From: Saccoglossus kowalevskii
Taxonomy: Eukaryota; Hemichordata; Enteropneusta; Harrimaniidae
NCBI RefSeq assembly: GCF_000003605.2
Contig: NW_003158724.1
Span: forward strand, 1,542,396 to 1,567,370
DNA length: 24,975 bases
Direction of reading: 5' to 3'
In this document: positions 8,426 to 20,194 of the stretch, one piece after another
How positions within the stretch are numbered: the stretch's first letter is position 1
Layout of the letters: each line of letters starts with the position of its first letter
Notes under the pieces: generated by a model
What the model was told of the DNA's origin: nothing
Database searches by the model: none
The model's input: only the letters and a program-made list of their open reading frames with translations
Position numbers and translations under genes: made by a program

Positions 8426-9357
8426 GAATATTACCCATGATTAATTGCTGCCTTTCAGGTGGAGCCGTGTGTAATTAATGATATCGAGTTCACCAATGAA
8501 TTTCGATAACAAATGAACCGAACTTACATCACTTTAAGACAATCTATTATGGCTACAATTTCATCATTTGAATACTGTGTTTTACAATCTTGTGGTCAGC
8601 TGGGAGTGAAGTATCTCATATCAAGTTAAATAAATCAAATGCAAACATCAATTCAATGCACTTTCTCTCACGTGCGAGACATTTTGCAAATAGGGGTAAC
8701 ATCGATTGATGTATTAGCGTTTTTCACAAACAACATACCCCCTATACTCGGTTTTTAAATTTCATGTAAATAAAGAATGTTTTTTACATTTGCGCTGTAA
8801 AAGTCGCATGGGACTCACATAATAACTGCACTTTAATACATCATGTTATCATGGCGTAATTACGGTTTCATCGATGGTGGTCGTTGAATAGCATCATAGT
8901 TACGACGTGATACGAATAACCTTGTCTCTTTATGATTTTAATCACATCTGTTGGCGGGATCCCCGGCATGATATTTCTTGAATGCGGCATTGCTCAGCGT
9001 CGATGGAGAACTAGTCTCAACACGAATGTACTTCCATACATCTGTAATTGACTATACCTCTCTATGGGGTCCACTTCGACTCAATGTGTTACTCAACGTT
9101 CATGTCTTCGTTGTCACGACTTGTTTATTCCAAATGATATTTGTGAATTAAAAAAAAAACATATTGTCAATTTTGCTATCTCAGTTCGGCTTGGAAGCTT
9201 TACCAGTTTTTGCCGATGAATATATACAAATTCCAAGTGTAAATGCCAGACTTTTAAGTGCGGTGCCAAATCTCATATACCGTTGTTTCATCATTTACGC
9301 AAGGTAACGACATTTCATCAATTTCACACATTTAGTCTGTTTTGTAGTTGTATGGTA

Positions 9358-9371
9358 GTTTCTATGGTAAC
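9358..9371. promoter_or_regulatory. RFX X-box-like site
   Basis: GTTTCTATGGTAAC differs from the symmetric RFX consensus GTTNCCATGGNAAC at one position. X-boxes often lie upstream of cilium genes in animals. No gene is recognised nearby, so this is sequence similarity only. Confidence 0.35.
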
Positions 9372-10958
9372 CGAAGGTGGTAAATTAAAGCCCATGTACA
9401 AATCGTCAGTTTCAGTTACTTAGTGAATAAAGGAAGACATGTTTAGTAATTGAAATGAACATCCCCGTCTGAGCCATGCAATTGCGGAATAATGGGCACT
9501 TTATTTCAGTTCTGCGTCCTACCTGACCTGAATTTCTTAACGTGAGAGAATCGTGGTGAATATTTTGGTTCCACGTGTTATCGGTCGACCAATGAAAACG
9601 CACATTTCCGCCAACTATAATAGTGATATGTAAGCTAGAAAGGATCGTGTTGCAGAACTGTTTTTAAGACAATGATAATTTGCATAATATGACTATATAA
9701 TTAAAGGGTTTGGTATGACGTAAAATTCAGGAATTACTCAATCTGGGGAGTTCTTGTCAACTATGAGATTTTATTGACGCTTTAGTTTTCATACGAAAAT
9801 GAGCTATGAGATAACATTATGGTAGCCTAAAATCAGACAGCTTCTTAAGTCTGTCATTCTGTTAAGTAAATTAATGTTTATATTTGTATTACTTGCCATA
9901 CTCAGGGAAATTGTCATTTACCAATTAAAGCGACAATACCTCTCTCCCCTCTATTTTAATGAAACATTTTTATGTCATAATTGCCAATTTGAAACGGAAA
10001 TTGACAAAATGTCGACATTGAAAGCACAGCATATACGTTCTCCACAAATTGCATGTCGGAGTCAAATGCACAGAATGAATTTATACAAAATTATACACAA
10101 TATGCAAGGCAAAATATCAAATGTGTTTTACCAGATGCAATATGTCCGGATATAAGATTACGTATCCATGTACATGCAAAAGATTCACAGTCCAATTGAA
10201 TCTACATGGAAGACAATCAAACTATCTCACATTCTTGAACCAATGCGAAGGTAGCCAATGTATTTTCTAATCAACTAATTCTATTACGATTAAGTTAAGT
10301 TACGGGAATTGCACAGTCCAGCAATCAATCAATTGGATTCGTGGTTGGATGTCTTTTTTGAAATGAATTAATATACTCAACTCTCGTTGAGTTTATCAGA
10401 GTTCAATGCAATTAATTGAATGAAATGCTCTTCTTGTTAAGTCAATGACATAAATCTGGAATCTAGGGTACGGCCATGTGTCGCACGCATTACATATATT
10501 ACAACATTATATTCTTTCGTCCAAAAGACAAGTCATATTATTCAAAATGTGTAACAAAATACAATGAGCTTGTGGTTAAATACAATTATATAACACTTTT
10601 ACAAAGATGATCCCAGATGGAATCAATGTCACTTGTCTGATATAGACATCATTGGATTATAAGTGCCACAAGTGGAGCAGGGTGTACTCACTTTTTGTGA
10701 ATCGCCTGACATCACTTCTTGTATACATTTTTTTCTTACTGATCAAACTATGTTGTGTAATGTACTTGTCAGTCAATTGTTTTGTTCCTGTGGTTTGTTT
10801 TATACTCGTGTGTTATCAATCATTTATTTTGTCTTCCTCAACTTTGTGAATTTCCCTTATATACAGCTTGTGTTCAATGATTTAATATTGTACATTGTCA
10901 GCATCCCTTTCTCTGTGTTTTTGCCATATTGCCAAATGATGACTTGCCTACGTGAGAC

Positions 10959-11397
10959 TGCCTGCTAGCAAGACTACATTCTGATTGGCTCCTGTGGAAA
11001 CCCAGGTGGTGTACCTGAATCGGTGTCATTAATGCCTTATAAATTGGCTAGACTGAGAACAGTTGTGGTCCACCATTTCAACTCAGTATTCAGTGCGAGT
11101 TGCTCCAGTGATGCAGGCTTCAATCATCATTCTCTGAGACTTGTATGAACTGCTCTGCGATCTCCTGCTAAGCGGTGCCTTCCAGAATAACAGCGTTCTT
11201 CTGCAAGCAAGAATCCTGTATTTCTTCATTGTTGTGTTGCAGAAGCCATTGACTGTTATCTCTTGTAATTATTATGAGAGGTAATAAAACCAGGAGCGTG
11301 TACTTAATATTCTGGTGTATGTGTATTTTATTTCCAGTACTATTATCTTGCCTACCCCATTGTAGCTGTGAAAGAACCCCCTGTCCAGTGTGAGTTC
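10959..11397 (+). mobile_element. LTR-like promoter and polyadenylation unit, probably the 5' LTR of a Gypsy element
   Basis: A compact set of signals lies on the plus strand: a reversed CCAAT box (ATTGG 10984-10988), TATAAAT (11038-11044), initiator-like sequence near 11075, AATAAA (11283-11288), and a GT-rich downstream element (about 11313-11324). A TATA box about 240 bp upstream of a polyadenylation signal is what an LTR U3-R-U5 looks like. The segment can be read as starting with TG (10959) and ending with CA (11397), but the borders are guesses. It lies about 2 kb upstream of a Gypsy RT on the same strand, the right distance for gag and protease. No matching second LTR was found, and no primer-binding site is convincing. 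Confidence 0.4.
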
Positions 11398-13450
11398 TGT
11401 GGGTGCCCCTTTCAATAGCAATAAGCAGGCCTTACACTGTGCACGCTTGCCCTTGGACTGCAGACCACAGTACGTGAATTATTCAGTGCTTGCATCAAAC
11501 AAAGTCACACTAAATAAAATAAAAACAGACATACAACAATGAACACGTGATTGGAACACGTGATTATGGCCAGCGCTAAACAACTTTGAGCAAACTTCCT
11601 CCTCGTCACACCACAGTCACTAACATAAAAAGCCCGACCCACAGTTACCACTACAATGCACAATTGGGTACCATACCTATTATTACTTTACGTAGCCCAT
11701 TGTAAACAGTTGCAATACAGTTTTCCACGTAGAAATTAATGGAACAATACAATATTTAAATAATGAATTTAAATAGTGTGACATTGTTCTCTTCGTGTAA
11801 TAGTAAAATAGACCAGTGTCCCAAAATATCATGCTTCTAATACCCTGAAATACAGAACAGTTTTGCTGGTACCGCCCTCTCCAGGTAAGTCCGCCTGAAT
11901 AGCAACACTATCCCACAAGACATTCTCTAACGTATAGGTAATTCATATAAACCAAAGAGTATACATATACATATAACAATTATATTTTTTTATTCAACTA
12001 CTTACTACTTACTTATTTAACTCCCTATCCAAAAATATTTCTTGATAAAAGAAGTTCAAATTGTGCATAATTCTCGCGTCTAGTTATTCATATATAATAA
12101 TGATGTTTTAAATACGAAGCACGTAAGATATTCTACGTAAACTCATAGTGTAATGATCACATATAAGATTTAAGTAGCATATTTAACACGATACTTTGAT
12201 ACTGCAATACCAAGCGGATGAATTCAGATGTCAAATAACACCAATTATTTTATCTCATTATGATGTCACAAGTTGTGCCATCACTCGACAGATTTGAAAA
12301 TCTGCATTCAATAGGAACATGTACTAAGACTTTATATTAATTAAAAGTTCAGTTTAGTGACTTATATATAACAGGAAATTGAGCAGAAGAGAAATTGAGC
12401 AGAAGAGAATAGACGAATTACCTTCTCTACTTACTGTGACAGCAGCTACAACACCTAATAGTAGAGCCTTATTCTAATCTCTAATCACTCTTGATGGCCA
12501 GCAGGAATGGTTTCATCAAGTGCTATTTCCGATTTACACAGAATGTTTGAAGCTATTAACAAACTGGCACAATTTTGTAGAAATAAAAATAACTAGGCAT
12601 GGCCGGATGAGGCATATCAGACACCTTGTTTTCCTTGACAACAACAATTCCTGCCCATCTATTTCTCCTATACATTGAGGCATCGGCAAAGGTTATATAC
12701 TGGGAACAATATTATGTCTAGAATTTAACCGATAAATGCCAGCATGCTACAAAAAGACAATACAATATTGAGTTTAATGATTGGGAGTCGCTTCACACAC
12801 GAACACAGAAATATGATCAATTAGATTACATGGTTTAATTTGATTGGAGAAACCTAATTTGTTAAACAAGCAATTCCACGTAGTACTAGCCTATATGATA
12901 TCACATTAGGGTTGTGATTTCATAATTTGGCATGTGGTCTTATTTATTATTCATAGGAAAAACAATAAAAATAGTTCACATATGAATACTAAAACAAATG
13001 ATAATTTGGCAATTAGTAACTCACTATTACTTTTATTCTTAGTTGGTCAGACGCTGTAGTAAAATGCTGATGCATGCACTGGTAATGCAACATATTTGTT
13101 TCAGTTGTGGTTGGAATCCTACCAAAGATAAGATAGCAGTGGAGATAAAGTTGTATTGATTAAGTAGAGCTAACGGTGGTGACCAAAGTAAACAAGTTTT
13201 GAAATGACTGGTGTCTACAAATGAGTTGAAGAGACTGCTAGATGCGATGCATTTTCCGCTGTTCCAAAAGCCTCCCATGATTACGTGAAACAAAGTTTTC
13301 ATAGTGAAAAAATGAAATTTAATGTGACTTTGTTAAGAGATTAGTAAAAGAGATGTGTAATCATAATCACCAAACTTTTTCCAAGAGTGAGAATGAGAAA
13401 CATTGGAGAAACAAAGAATCAATTAGAAAACAATGTATGCGGTAAACCAG
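11398..13450 (+). other. Unrecognised interval where gag and protease would lie
   Basis: If the LTR-like unit and the pol remains belong to one element, this interval should hold gag and protease. No protease DTGA-type motif or convincing zinc knuckle is visible; HICFSCG near 13090 is only a weak hint. A 16-bp tandem duplication, AGAAATTGAGCAGA-like, lies near 12373-12408. The minus-strand ORF at 13039-13302 has no recognisable motif and is probably chance. Confidence 0.4.
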
Positions 13451-14501
13451 CTGTTCCAAGTCTTGATGGACATTACTAGTGTCCAAGAATTACACAGTCC
13501 TTGGGCATCTCCTATTGTCTTAGTTACGAAGATGTTTGTTGATTATCGTATGTTGAACAAAACCACCATCAAAAATGATTATGCTATATCATGAATAGAA
13601 GGTTATCTGGATGTACTGTACGGGTCGAAATGGTTCTCATTGATCGATATAAGAAGTGGACATTGTCGAATTGCCATGGCAGAAGAAGACGTACTGAAAA
13701 CCATGTTCACTAGACCACTTGATTTCCATGAAAGCCTAGTGATGCTATTTAGTTATAACAGTGGGCCCACGTCTCAGTATATGATATAAAAAAGTGTGGG
13801 TGACTGGAGCATAAAAATATGTTTGACGTACTTATTATATCATTATGTTCCTAAGACATTCACAGAACACTTTGAATGGATGGAGAGGGTGTTTCTGAGG
13901 CTGTATGAGTACATTAAATGCATTTTTTTCAATCTAGCCCATATATCATAGGAAGATGACGTGGAGACTGATTCAAACAAGTGAGATGAATATGAATGTT
14001 CATAGAATTAGAAGGTATATGCTTTGGTATTCAATAATAGCAAAGACATTGAATGAGTTGGCAGTTGGTTAATCTGTGAAGCATAGTAAGAGTGGTACTA
14101 AATAAGACATTGTTCAAGGCAAATGTGTACTATATTCTGGCATTTGACATGTACACAGATACCAGTACATCAGGACGTTGCAATGCAAGAGTTAGATAAA
14201 ATTGATTGCATACACAAGTGGAGAACTGTCTAAGAGTGAGAAAGACTATCCACACCAGAGGCTTTAAAATAGTAACTGGAAAGGAGGTTTTGTGAGTACT
14301 TGTGTGGTAGCCATGTGGGTGTGCTGATCAATAACAACACACTGACATGTGTCACTAAAACTAGAAGTGGACGCAGCTGGTGTGCTGCCTTGACTAAATA
14401 AGATAAAACATATCAGCTATTAATCTGGTGAATACAATGATGGCACTGATGGATTATCTAGGAGGCCTCATCAAACAGACTTCAGCACTGGAGAAAACTA
14501 A
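13451..14501 (+). pseudogene. Ty3/Gypsy retrotransposon pol fragment (reverse transcriptase and RNase H), decayed
   Basis: One frame from 13451 reads ELHSPWASPIVLVTKM, FVDYRMLNKTTIKNDY, GSKWFSLIDIRSGHCRIAMAEED, then KTMFT. These are RT motifs in Gypsy order, with the motif A Asp in SLIDIRSG. The short KKDGS-type segment before FVDYR is deleted. Stops lie at 13592-13594 (TGA) and 13787-13789 (TAA). The frame resumes as GDWSIKICLTYL, and then KTFTEHFEWMERVFLRL follows. Both Asp of the YLDD motif are lost by small indels at about 13835-13850, so the RT is dead. RNase H remains follow in shifting frames: MYTDTSTSG near 14149-14175, then HVGVLINNNTLTCV near 14315-14352, and the tail DGLSRRPHQTD at 14448-14480, which matches the family's ADALSRRP ending. 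Integrase was not recognised with confidence downstream. Confidence 0.88.
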
Positions 14502-16680
14502 AGACACTTGACATTTTGAGGGCAAACTATGATGGTCAAAGCAGGTTACATCATGGTTTGAGCAAAACATCAATTAAGCTCGTCCTGCGAGGCCAACACT
14601 ATTTATGAAACTATGTGCATCTACAGAAACACGACCCAGTGGTAAAAACATTTTCCTTTATCAAGTATAGTGGGAAACGCCTGATGAAGTAAAAACGTTA
14701 ATGCAAGTCCATTGATGTGTAGCTTGGGCTGTGTCAGTGGGTAAATCTGTGTTTTTGAGATGGAAGTCTTGCACCAAAAACAAGTGGGCCCTGAATCCCA
14801 GTTATATAATGCTAACTGATCGATAACATTAACTTCTATGATTAGTTTAAATATAATAAATAAAAAACAATTAGACAGTCAGATAAGTACTAGTAAAGAA
14901 TTGAACTTGCACAGACAAATGGGATCAAGAAACAACATGCTGAGAAACAACATGCCATGAACGGAGGCAATATTAGAAGTATTGGGGTGGTTCACAAGAA
15001 AATTGGATTACAAATACATTAGTGGGTAGTCTGGTATGGGAAAGTTAGTGGCCATGTCTCGGGAAGAATTGTAATGACCATGCCCTATGGGACAGACGAC
15101 TATTGGATGAATATAAAATCATGAGATTGCCTTTGAAGTCCCTTACTCTTGGGAGTATGAAGTCATTGAGTATAAGCTTATTTTATGGAGAAGCTGACAA
15201 TCCCACAATGTTATGAAATGCAATTAGTTCTGTGGCGTGTATAGATGAATGTCAAGTAGAGTAGTATTATGAAGCTGGTGGATATATGTGATGTTTTTGT
15301 TTTCGCCTTTACCTTAGTACGGTGTTGAATGAATCATGCCCTGGTTTGCTCACTAGTACATATTCTGAAGAAAGTAGAGTCAGACTCAGTTGGAATTGGC
15401 AGTTAAACCCTGGAACATAGACACAAGGCATGTATTTGATGTGAAGTGCAAGATCATAACACTATAATCACGATGGCTGCCCTTATGCAGTGTTGCAATT
15501 CCAGTGTTTCCATATGAACGACTCACTTCTCACATATCGATTATCGCGATATTGATTTACTCTAATTTAACCTTACTTTGCTCATACATATGTTCTGAGT
15601 CTGGGAACATTGTGTATGAAAACAAAAAAAAAATACTGGCGGAAATGCACACTGTTGTGCTTTTGAAATCTTCTTATGCTTGCTTAAAGGTCTACACTTT
15701 CCCCAGAATCAGTGGTCTGTAAAATGATATTCAGCACAGTGTTGATATCTCGCAATTTTTTACATGTTTCATACGTCCAAACTCACAATCTCTACAAGCA
15801 TCTCTACAGTAGTTGTACTTATCAACAACGTTGTGACAACGCTTGTAAAAAATGTCCTGGGAAGAAAAAGAACGTTTTGGAATTTAATGCGCTACAATAT
15901 CGTTTTGGGAAATCCATTTAATAATAAGTGTTGCAAATTGATAATCCAAATTTAAAGCACTTTAGTTTTACATACTTTAATGTAAAATGTTAAAAATTGT
16001 GTTTCATTGAATGTTTAACATGCTGATATTTTTGGTAACGTTATGTAATTACTCATTGACTTAAACATCTATTTGCGCTTGGTTTGGAAATGCAGTTAAG
16101 GAGTCTATCGACCCTTGCCTGTCCCGTAGTTTTTAAATACCAAATTCCAATCTTCACAATATTGCCTATTTGGTAATATGTGTCCCAGTGTGACTTATTT
16201 ATATGGTTGGTTGATTCAACTAATTTGCAGGGGTGGTGTGTCGTAGCGTGGGGCAAGATGCTCTCTATTATAACACATAATATGACCTCTTAGTCGTTTT
16301 CCAGAAAATTTCTCTCCCGAATGTGACTATGTTATTTTTGCCTACACCGGAACCGGACTTTTAATTATGCATTCTGGTGTTGTTTGAGTTTGATTATTGA
16401 CGTCGAGTATTGGCATTCTTATAGGCATGTTTTTACCAAAATTAGCATTATTAAGAAGTGTGATGGTGGCAGTGTTAAACAGCTCTATAAGTGATATTAT
16501 GAGGTTATTACGAGAAAACCTCAAAGTATGCACGAAGACATAACCTTATTATTCTTTGTGTAGAGTCCGGTCAAACTCTGGTGGCAGCCATGTTTGTTTT
16601 TATTATTAGAGGACGCGTAATCATTCCACATTTGGTATTCGCATTTATGCTGGGATGAAAATACCCCGTAAAATACCGCA

Positions 16681-16705
16681 CGCTGTAACTTATGGCGTTA
16701 CAGCG
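16681..16705. repeat. Perfect 9-bp stem-loop
   Basis: CGCTGTAAC (16681-16689) and GTTACAGCG (16697-16705) are exact reverse complements around a 7-nt loop. It is GC-richer than its surroundings. No function is evident. Confidence 0.5.
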
Positions 16706-18006
16706 ACATATGTATAATAAATCAATATATCACTATGATACATGTAATTTATTGTTTTCTTTCTATCTTAGTATTATTTTGTGATGAACATGTATCAAAG
16801 TCAACCCATTACTAGAATGAATTCATAAAAAAGTTGGTATTCCTATCATGATAGCAACAATTTAATTGCTAATTTGTTATTGAATTGAGATACATGTGAC
16901 TACACGTGCAAAGCTAAGTTGTTTAAAACAGTCAAGCAGTATTTTGTAACATACTTTGTATTATCTAAATATAAAGACAGGCCGTTGTCAGTCTTTAAAG
17001 TATTTTGCCGACAACTTCCTTCTCTCAAATTCACTCTGCAGTAAATAAATTGACAGGATGTAAAATACTTTGATGAACAATTCATTTTCGAAATAAAAAC
17101 AAAACAATGGTTTAAATATTTACAGGTTTTCTCTTCAAAAGTAGTATCAAATTTCCATAATATCCGGGAATCGTGGCTAAATAAGTATAAATTAACCAGT
17201 ACGGGTTAAATTCGCCGAATTTACTATGCATGAATTTATTTACTTTGAATATTAAATTATCCTAAGCTACAATAAATATTATTGCATGGATAGAGTAAAA
17301 CAACTGGTTTACACACGCACAGCTAGACTGTCATTCTAATGTTTTGAATTTAGCGTGTTTGCATTCACAATGGAAGTACGTAAGAAAGAAACACATCTTC
17401 AAAACAATATTGCAACATCCCAATTTCTCTGGAACTAATGACTAGATTGTTGATTACTTGTACTACGCTGCTATATTTAGCTAGTATTGGCTACGTAAAT
17501 CATGCCTGAATGTCTACGCGAGTTATCACTTATGCTTGTTCGGAAACTGAGCATTGATGATACAGTACCTTAAGGCAGCGAGGCAAATCTCAATTCACGT
17601 TACGTATAGGTAGAGATAGATGGATATATGATAAAACAAAGTATTTTCACTGTGCGTGTATGCATGGGAGGGTTTGCGAATGCATGTGCTCGCGTGTGTT
17701 CAAACCGGATCTACATTTGTTATACATTTCAAAGTTGGTTTCCCGAAATGAATTAACTGTTTTTTTCGGATTGCATACGAAGAACAGCATACACGATGTG
17801 AATAATAAATAACATTTGAATTTTAAGCCTCCCCAACAAAAATATAATAAATATAACAAGGACATCATTCGTGAACATGTTATATTGTGACTCACTGTGA
17901 ACGATCAAGTCTGAATATAGTTACATTATGGCGACATAAAAACCGAAATCATTTTACACGATATTCAGCGTTATATAACATGTCCTTTATTTCAGAATAC
18001 GTACAT

Positions 18007-18020
18007 GTTGCCATAGGAAC
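18007..18020. promoter_or_regulatory. RFX X-box-like site
   Basis: GTTGCCATAGGAAC differs from the symmetric RFX consensus at one position. It is the second such site in the window and has no recognised gene beside it. Confidence 0.35.
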
Positions 18021-18727
18021 TGACAGATGGAAATGTTTACGCGACATGTTAAAATAATCAAGATAAATATCTCCCAACATAACCATCGTCATCTGAGCCA
18101 TAATACTAGACCATATTCTTTCTGTATTCTATTTATCTGCTTGGCTAATATTACAGACATCTTTTTATGTTGAGAAATACATTCTTCTAAATACACATTA
18201 TATACATTTCGAGTTTGTAAATATTATCGGTTAAGGAAGAACAAACTCTATTATGTCATTAGTGTGTCACAGGTTCGGAGAGTTATTGTTCACACACGAA
18301 AGTCACGTTCGAGAACTCGCACACAATAAGCACACCGTGGTACATTATATCATATTTATACACATAAAGCAAGAAAACAAAATTAACATACATAATTGTT
18401 ATATTTCTGAATTATGGATTCAGTATGCATATTGTTCATTTAAATACAATTGTACTCTCACACTCTACGGTAGTCTGGCTTTAGAAATTATTGCCCAAAG
18501 TACTTCAGATTAATTATCAGTACTAAGTTCTTCCCACATTGCAAACCAAATTAATATGTACGAATTCAATAAATACCCGGCCGGCCACGCTACCGTAACC
18601 AACAACTGATCATGCGTTATTTTACAATTACATAAATACAAATTACAATAAAAACGCTATACACCACCACATACGGCTCAACACTGGACGGTCAATGTGC
18701 GTGGTCCCGCACAGTTAGCGACAATTA

Positions 18728-20100
18728 GTGCGACGTAAACAGCTGTCTGTCTCTCTCTCTCTCTCTCCAACGTTTCCTGTATTGACCTTGCTAATATCAA
18801 CTGCAGATATCCGCTCGTCACGTGCGTACATTCGCCATACAGTAGTTGATCTAGAGAAACGTAGACCCGACAGCAAGTTCCAATCTGAACCCCGGCGTCT
18901 ACAGCGTGCCTCAGTAAATCCTGCAGAAACTTGACACTACGAAGTTACGACCACTCAGTGCGCCGACCACCACACCTCAGCTAGGTTGTCTGAAGGCAAT
19001 AATGAAAAATAACATTCACTGCAAAAATGCCTGCATGAGCGTAGTATACATGAAATGACCTACAATAATCACACTTCCTGACTGCAAAGCTTCAGTCAAC
19101 AAACCGGTTAATACCTACAGTTGAACACCTCCCTTGAAAAGTCATCAAATTTACGTTACTCACTTGTCAGTTACAACACAATGCGTTTCACACGACGTGC
19201 ACAGGCTTCAGTTCATAACTTGATAACTGCCTGCATCGCATGGCCATGATAGCAAACCGCTACCTTCCGCACATGATATTTAGTGTGCTCACTCGTCGCT
19301 GGTCCCCTGGCAAGTGACTAGCCAAAAGTCCGTCTTTCCTGCCTCGATGTACGAGCCCAGGTGGCCATTTGCTCAGCCAATCAAATTACATTACTACTCC
19401 ACCAGGTCCTATTTAACTTAGCACAAGAACGACTGCCACCAAAATGTGACATAGTGCCACCAACCCTCACCACGTGCCGCAACTTAAGTAATCCGTCACA
19501 GTCTAAAATGGCTGACATTATTTTTGTTTCGATCATAAATGTTCACAAAGATGATGGAATACATTACAAAATGATATTACTGGTGATAACCACATAATGC
19601 TACGATAATTATTTTAAAGTTTAGTAGAAATTGTCAATGAGGTAAATTGCACTCACTAATGTTCACAAATATGATGGTATACATTACAAAATAATATTAC
19701 TAGTGATAACATTAACCGCATACTGTTACGATAATTATTATCAGGTTTATGAATACAATTCACACAACCTGTTTTCAATAATCCAGATTTTATTATTTTG
19801 TGATTTTGTGAAGATATATGCGTGATATTATCACGGAATTCATGTGACATCAACTAGGGCGTGTGTTATTTGTGTAAATTCGACTAGCTTATACTGCTAC
19901 CAATAGGAACAGGTCTATCTGCGTATTATTGACACCAAGACATCCCACGTAATGTCTGAGGCTTACATTTCCACGATCGTCGTTTATTTAACATACTCGC
20001 GAGAGCGCACCATCCATCATCATCAACATTTTCAACATACCCCAGCTTGGCTACTCGTAATAGCAGTTGGTGCCTGTTCTTAATGTAGAGAGCTGATAGT
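18728..20100. other. Non-coding stretch upstream of the GPCR, with one imperfect repeat
   Basis: A TC microsatellite lies at about 18749-18767. Bases 18660-19500 are less AT-rich than the rest and include CCAAT (19376-19380). No gene is recognised. The small ORFs at 18728, 19361 and 19656 (minus) have no motif. A diverged direct repeat sits at 19538-19739. Confidence 0.45.
19538..19739. repeat. Diverged direct repeat, about 80 bp, spaced 120 bp
   Basis: Copy A (19538-19613) and copy B (19658-19739) share AATGTTCACAAA-ATGATGG, ATACATTACAAAAT and TACGATAATTATT in order, with substitutions and a small insertion in copy B. They lie about 460 bp upstream of the GPCR start. This is an older duplication than the two long tandem arrays. 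Confidence 0.8.
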
Positions 20101-20194
20101 AAACCATTCGTGGAAGAGTTATTAACCGTAACAGGGTTTGGGTCTAGTTAGCAGAGTCGAATAAGGATATCTATTTCGCTTCGCTGTTATATCA

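Larger units (their letters stand above)
6043..10958. other. Long AT-rich non-coding region
   Basis: No gene supported over about 4.9 kb. ORFs of 60 to 101 codons at 6648-6917, 6910-7092, 7129-7368 (minus), 7724-7936, 9412-9603 (minus), 9874-10155, 10652-10849 and 10663-10968 show no recognisable motif. Several overlap or nest inside one another, as chance ORFs do. Exons of a spliced gene cannot be excluded by eye. Sites of note are listed separately: an octamer pair, a long stem-loop and an X-box. Confidence 0.5.
14502..18727. other. Non-coding stretch, possibly with unrecognisable element remains at its left
   Basis: Bases 14502 to about 15450 resemble the preceding pol remains in base use and may be a decayed integrase region (MEVLHQKQVGP near 14760-14790 is suggestive). 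I see no HHCC finger or DDE triad, and no 3' LTR matching 10959-11397. From 15450 to 18727 no gene is supported. ORFs of 61 to 86 codons at 15504, 15712, 15764, 16053, 16342, 16900, 17647 and 18253 lack recognisable domains. A perfect 9-bp stem-loop lies at 16681-16705. Confidence 0.45.

Noticed and set aside
8455-8511. Possible exon after a polypyrimidine tract and CAG (VEPCVINDIEFTNEFR then stop).
   Set aside because: Only 16 codons, no recognisable domain and no partner exon.
10663-10968. 101-codon ORF with hydrophobic runs, possible membrane protein.
   Set aside because: T-rich DNA gives hydrophobic residues in any frame; an overlapping ORF in another frame has the same character and there is no start context or homology cue.
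12630-12720. Minus-strand reading ITFADASM...WAGIVVVKENKV, resembling an RNase H start of a retroelement.
   Set aside because: Only one motif-like string, no further RNase H acidic residues in order, stops close by, and opposite strand to the Gypsy remains. Chance is as likely.
13085-13105. HICFSCG as a possible gag zinc knuckle.
   Set aside because: The remaining His and Cys of a CCHC knuckle are absent and the frame has no other gag features.
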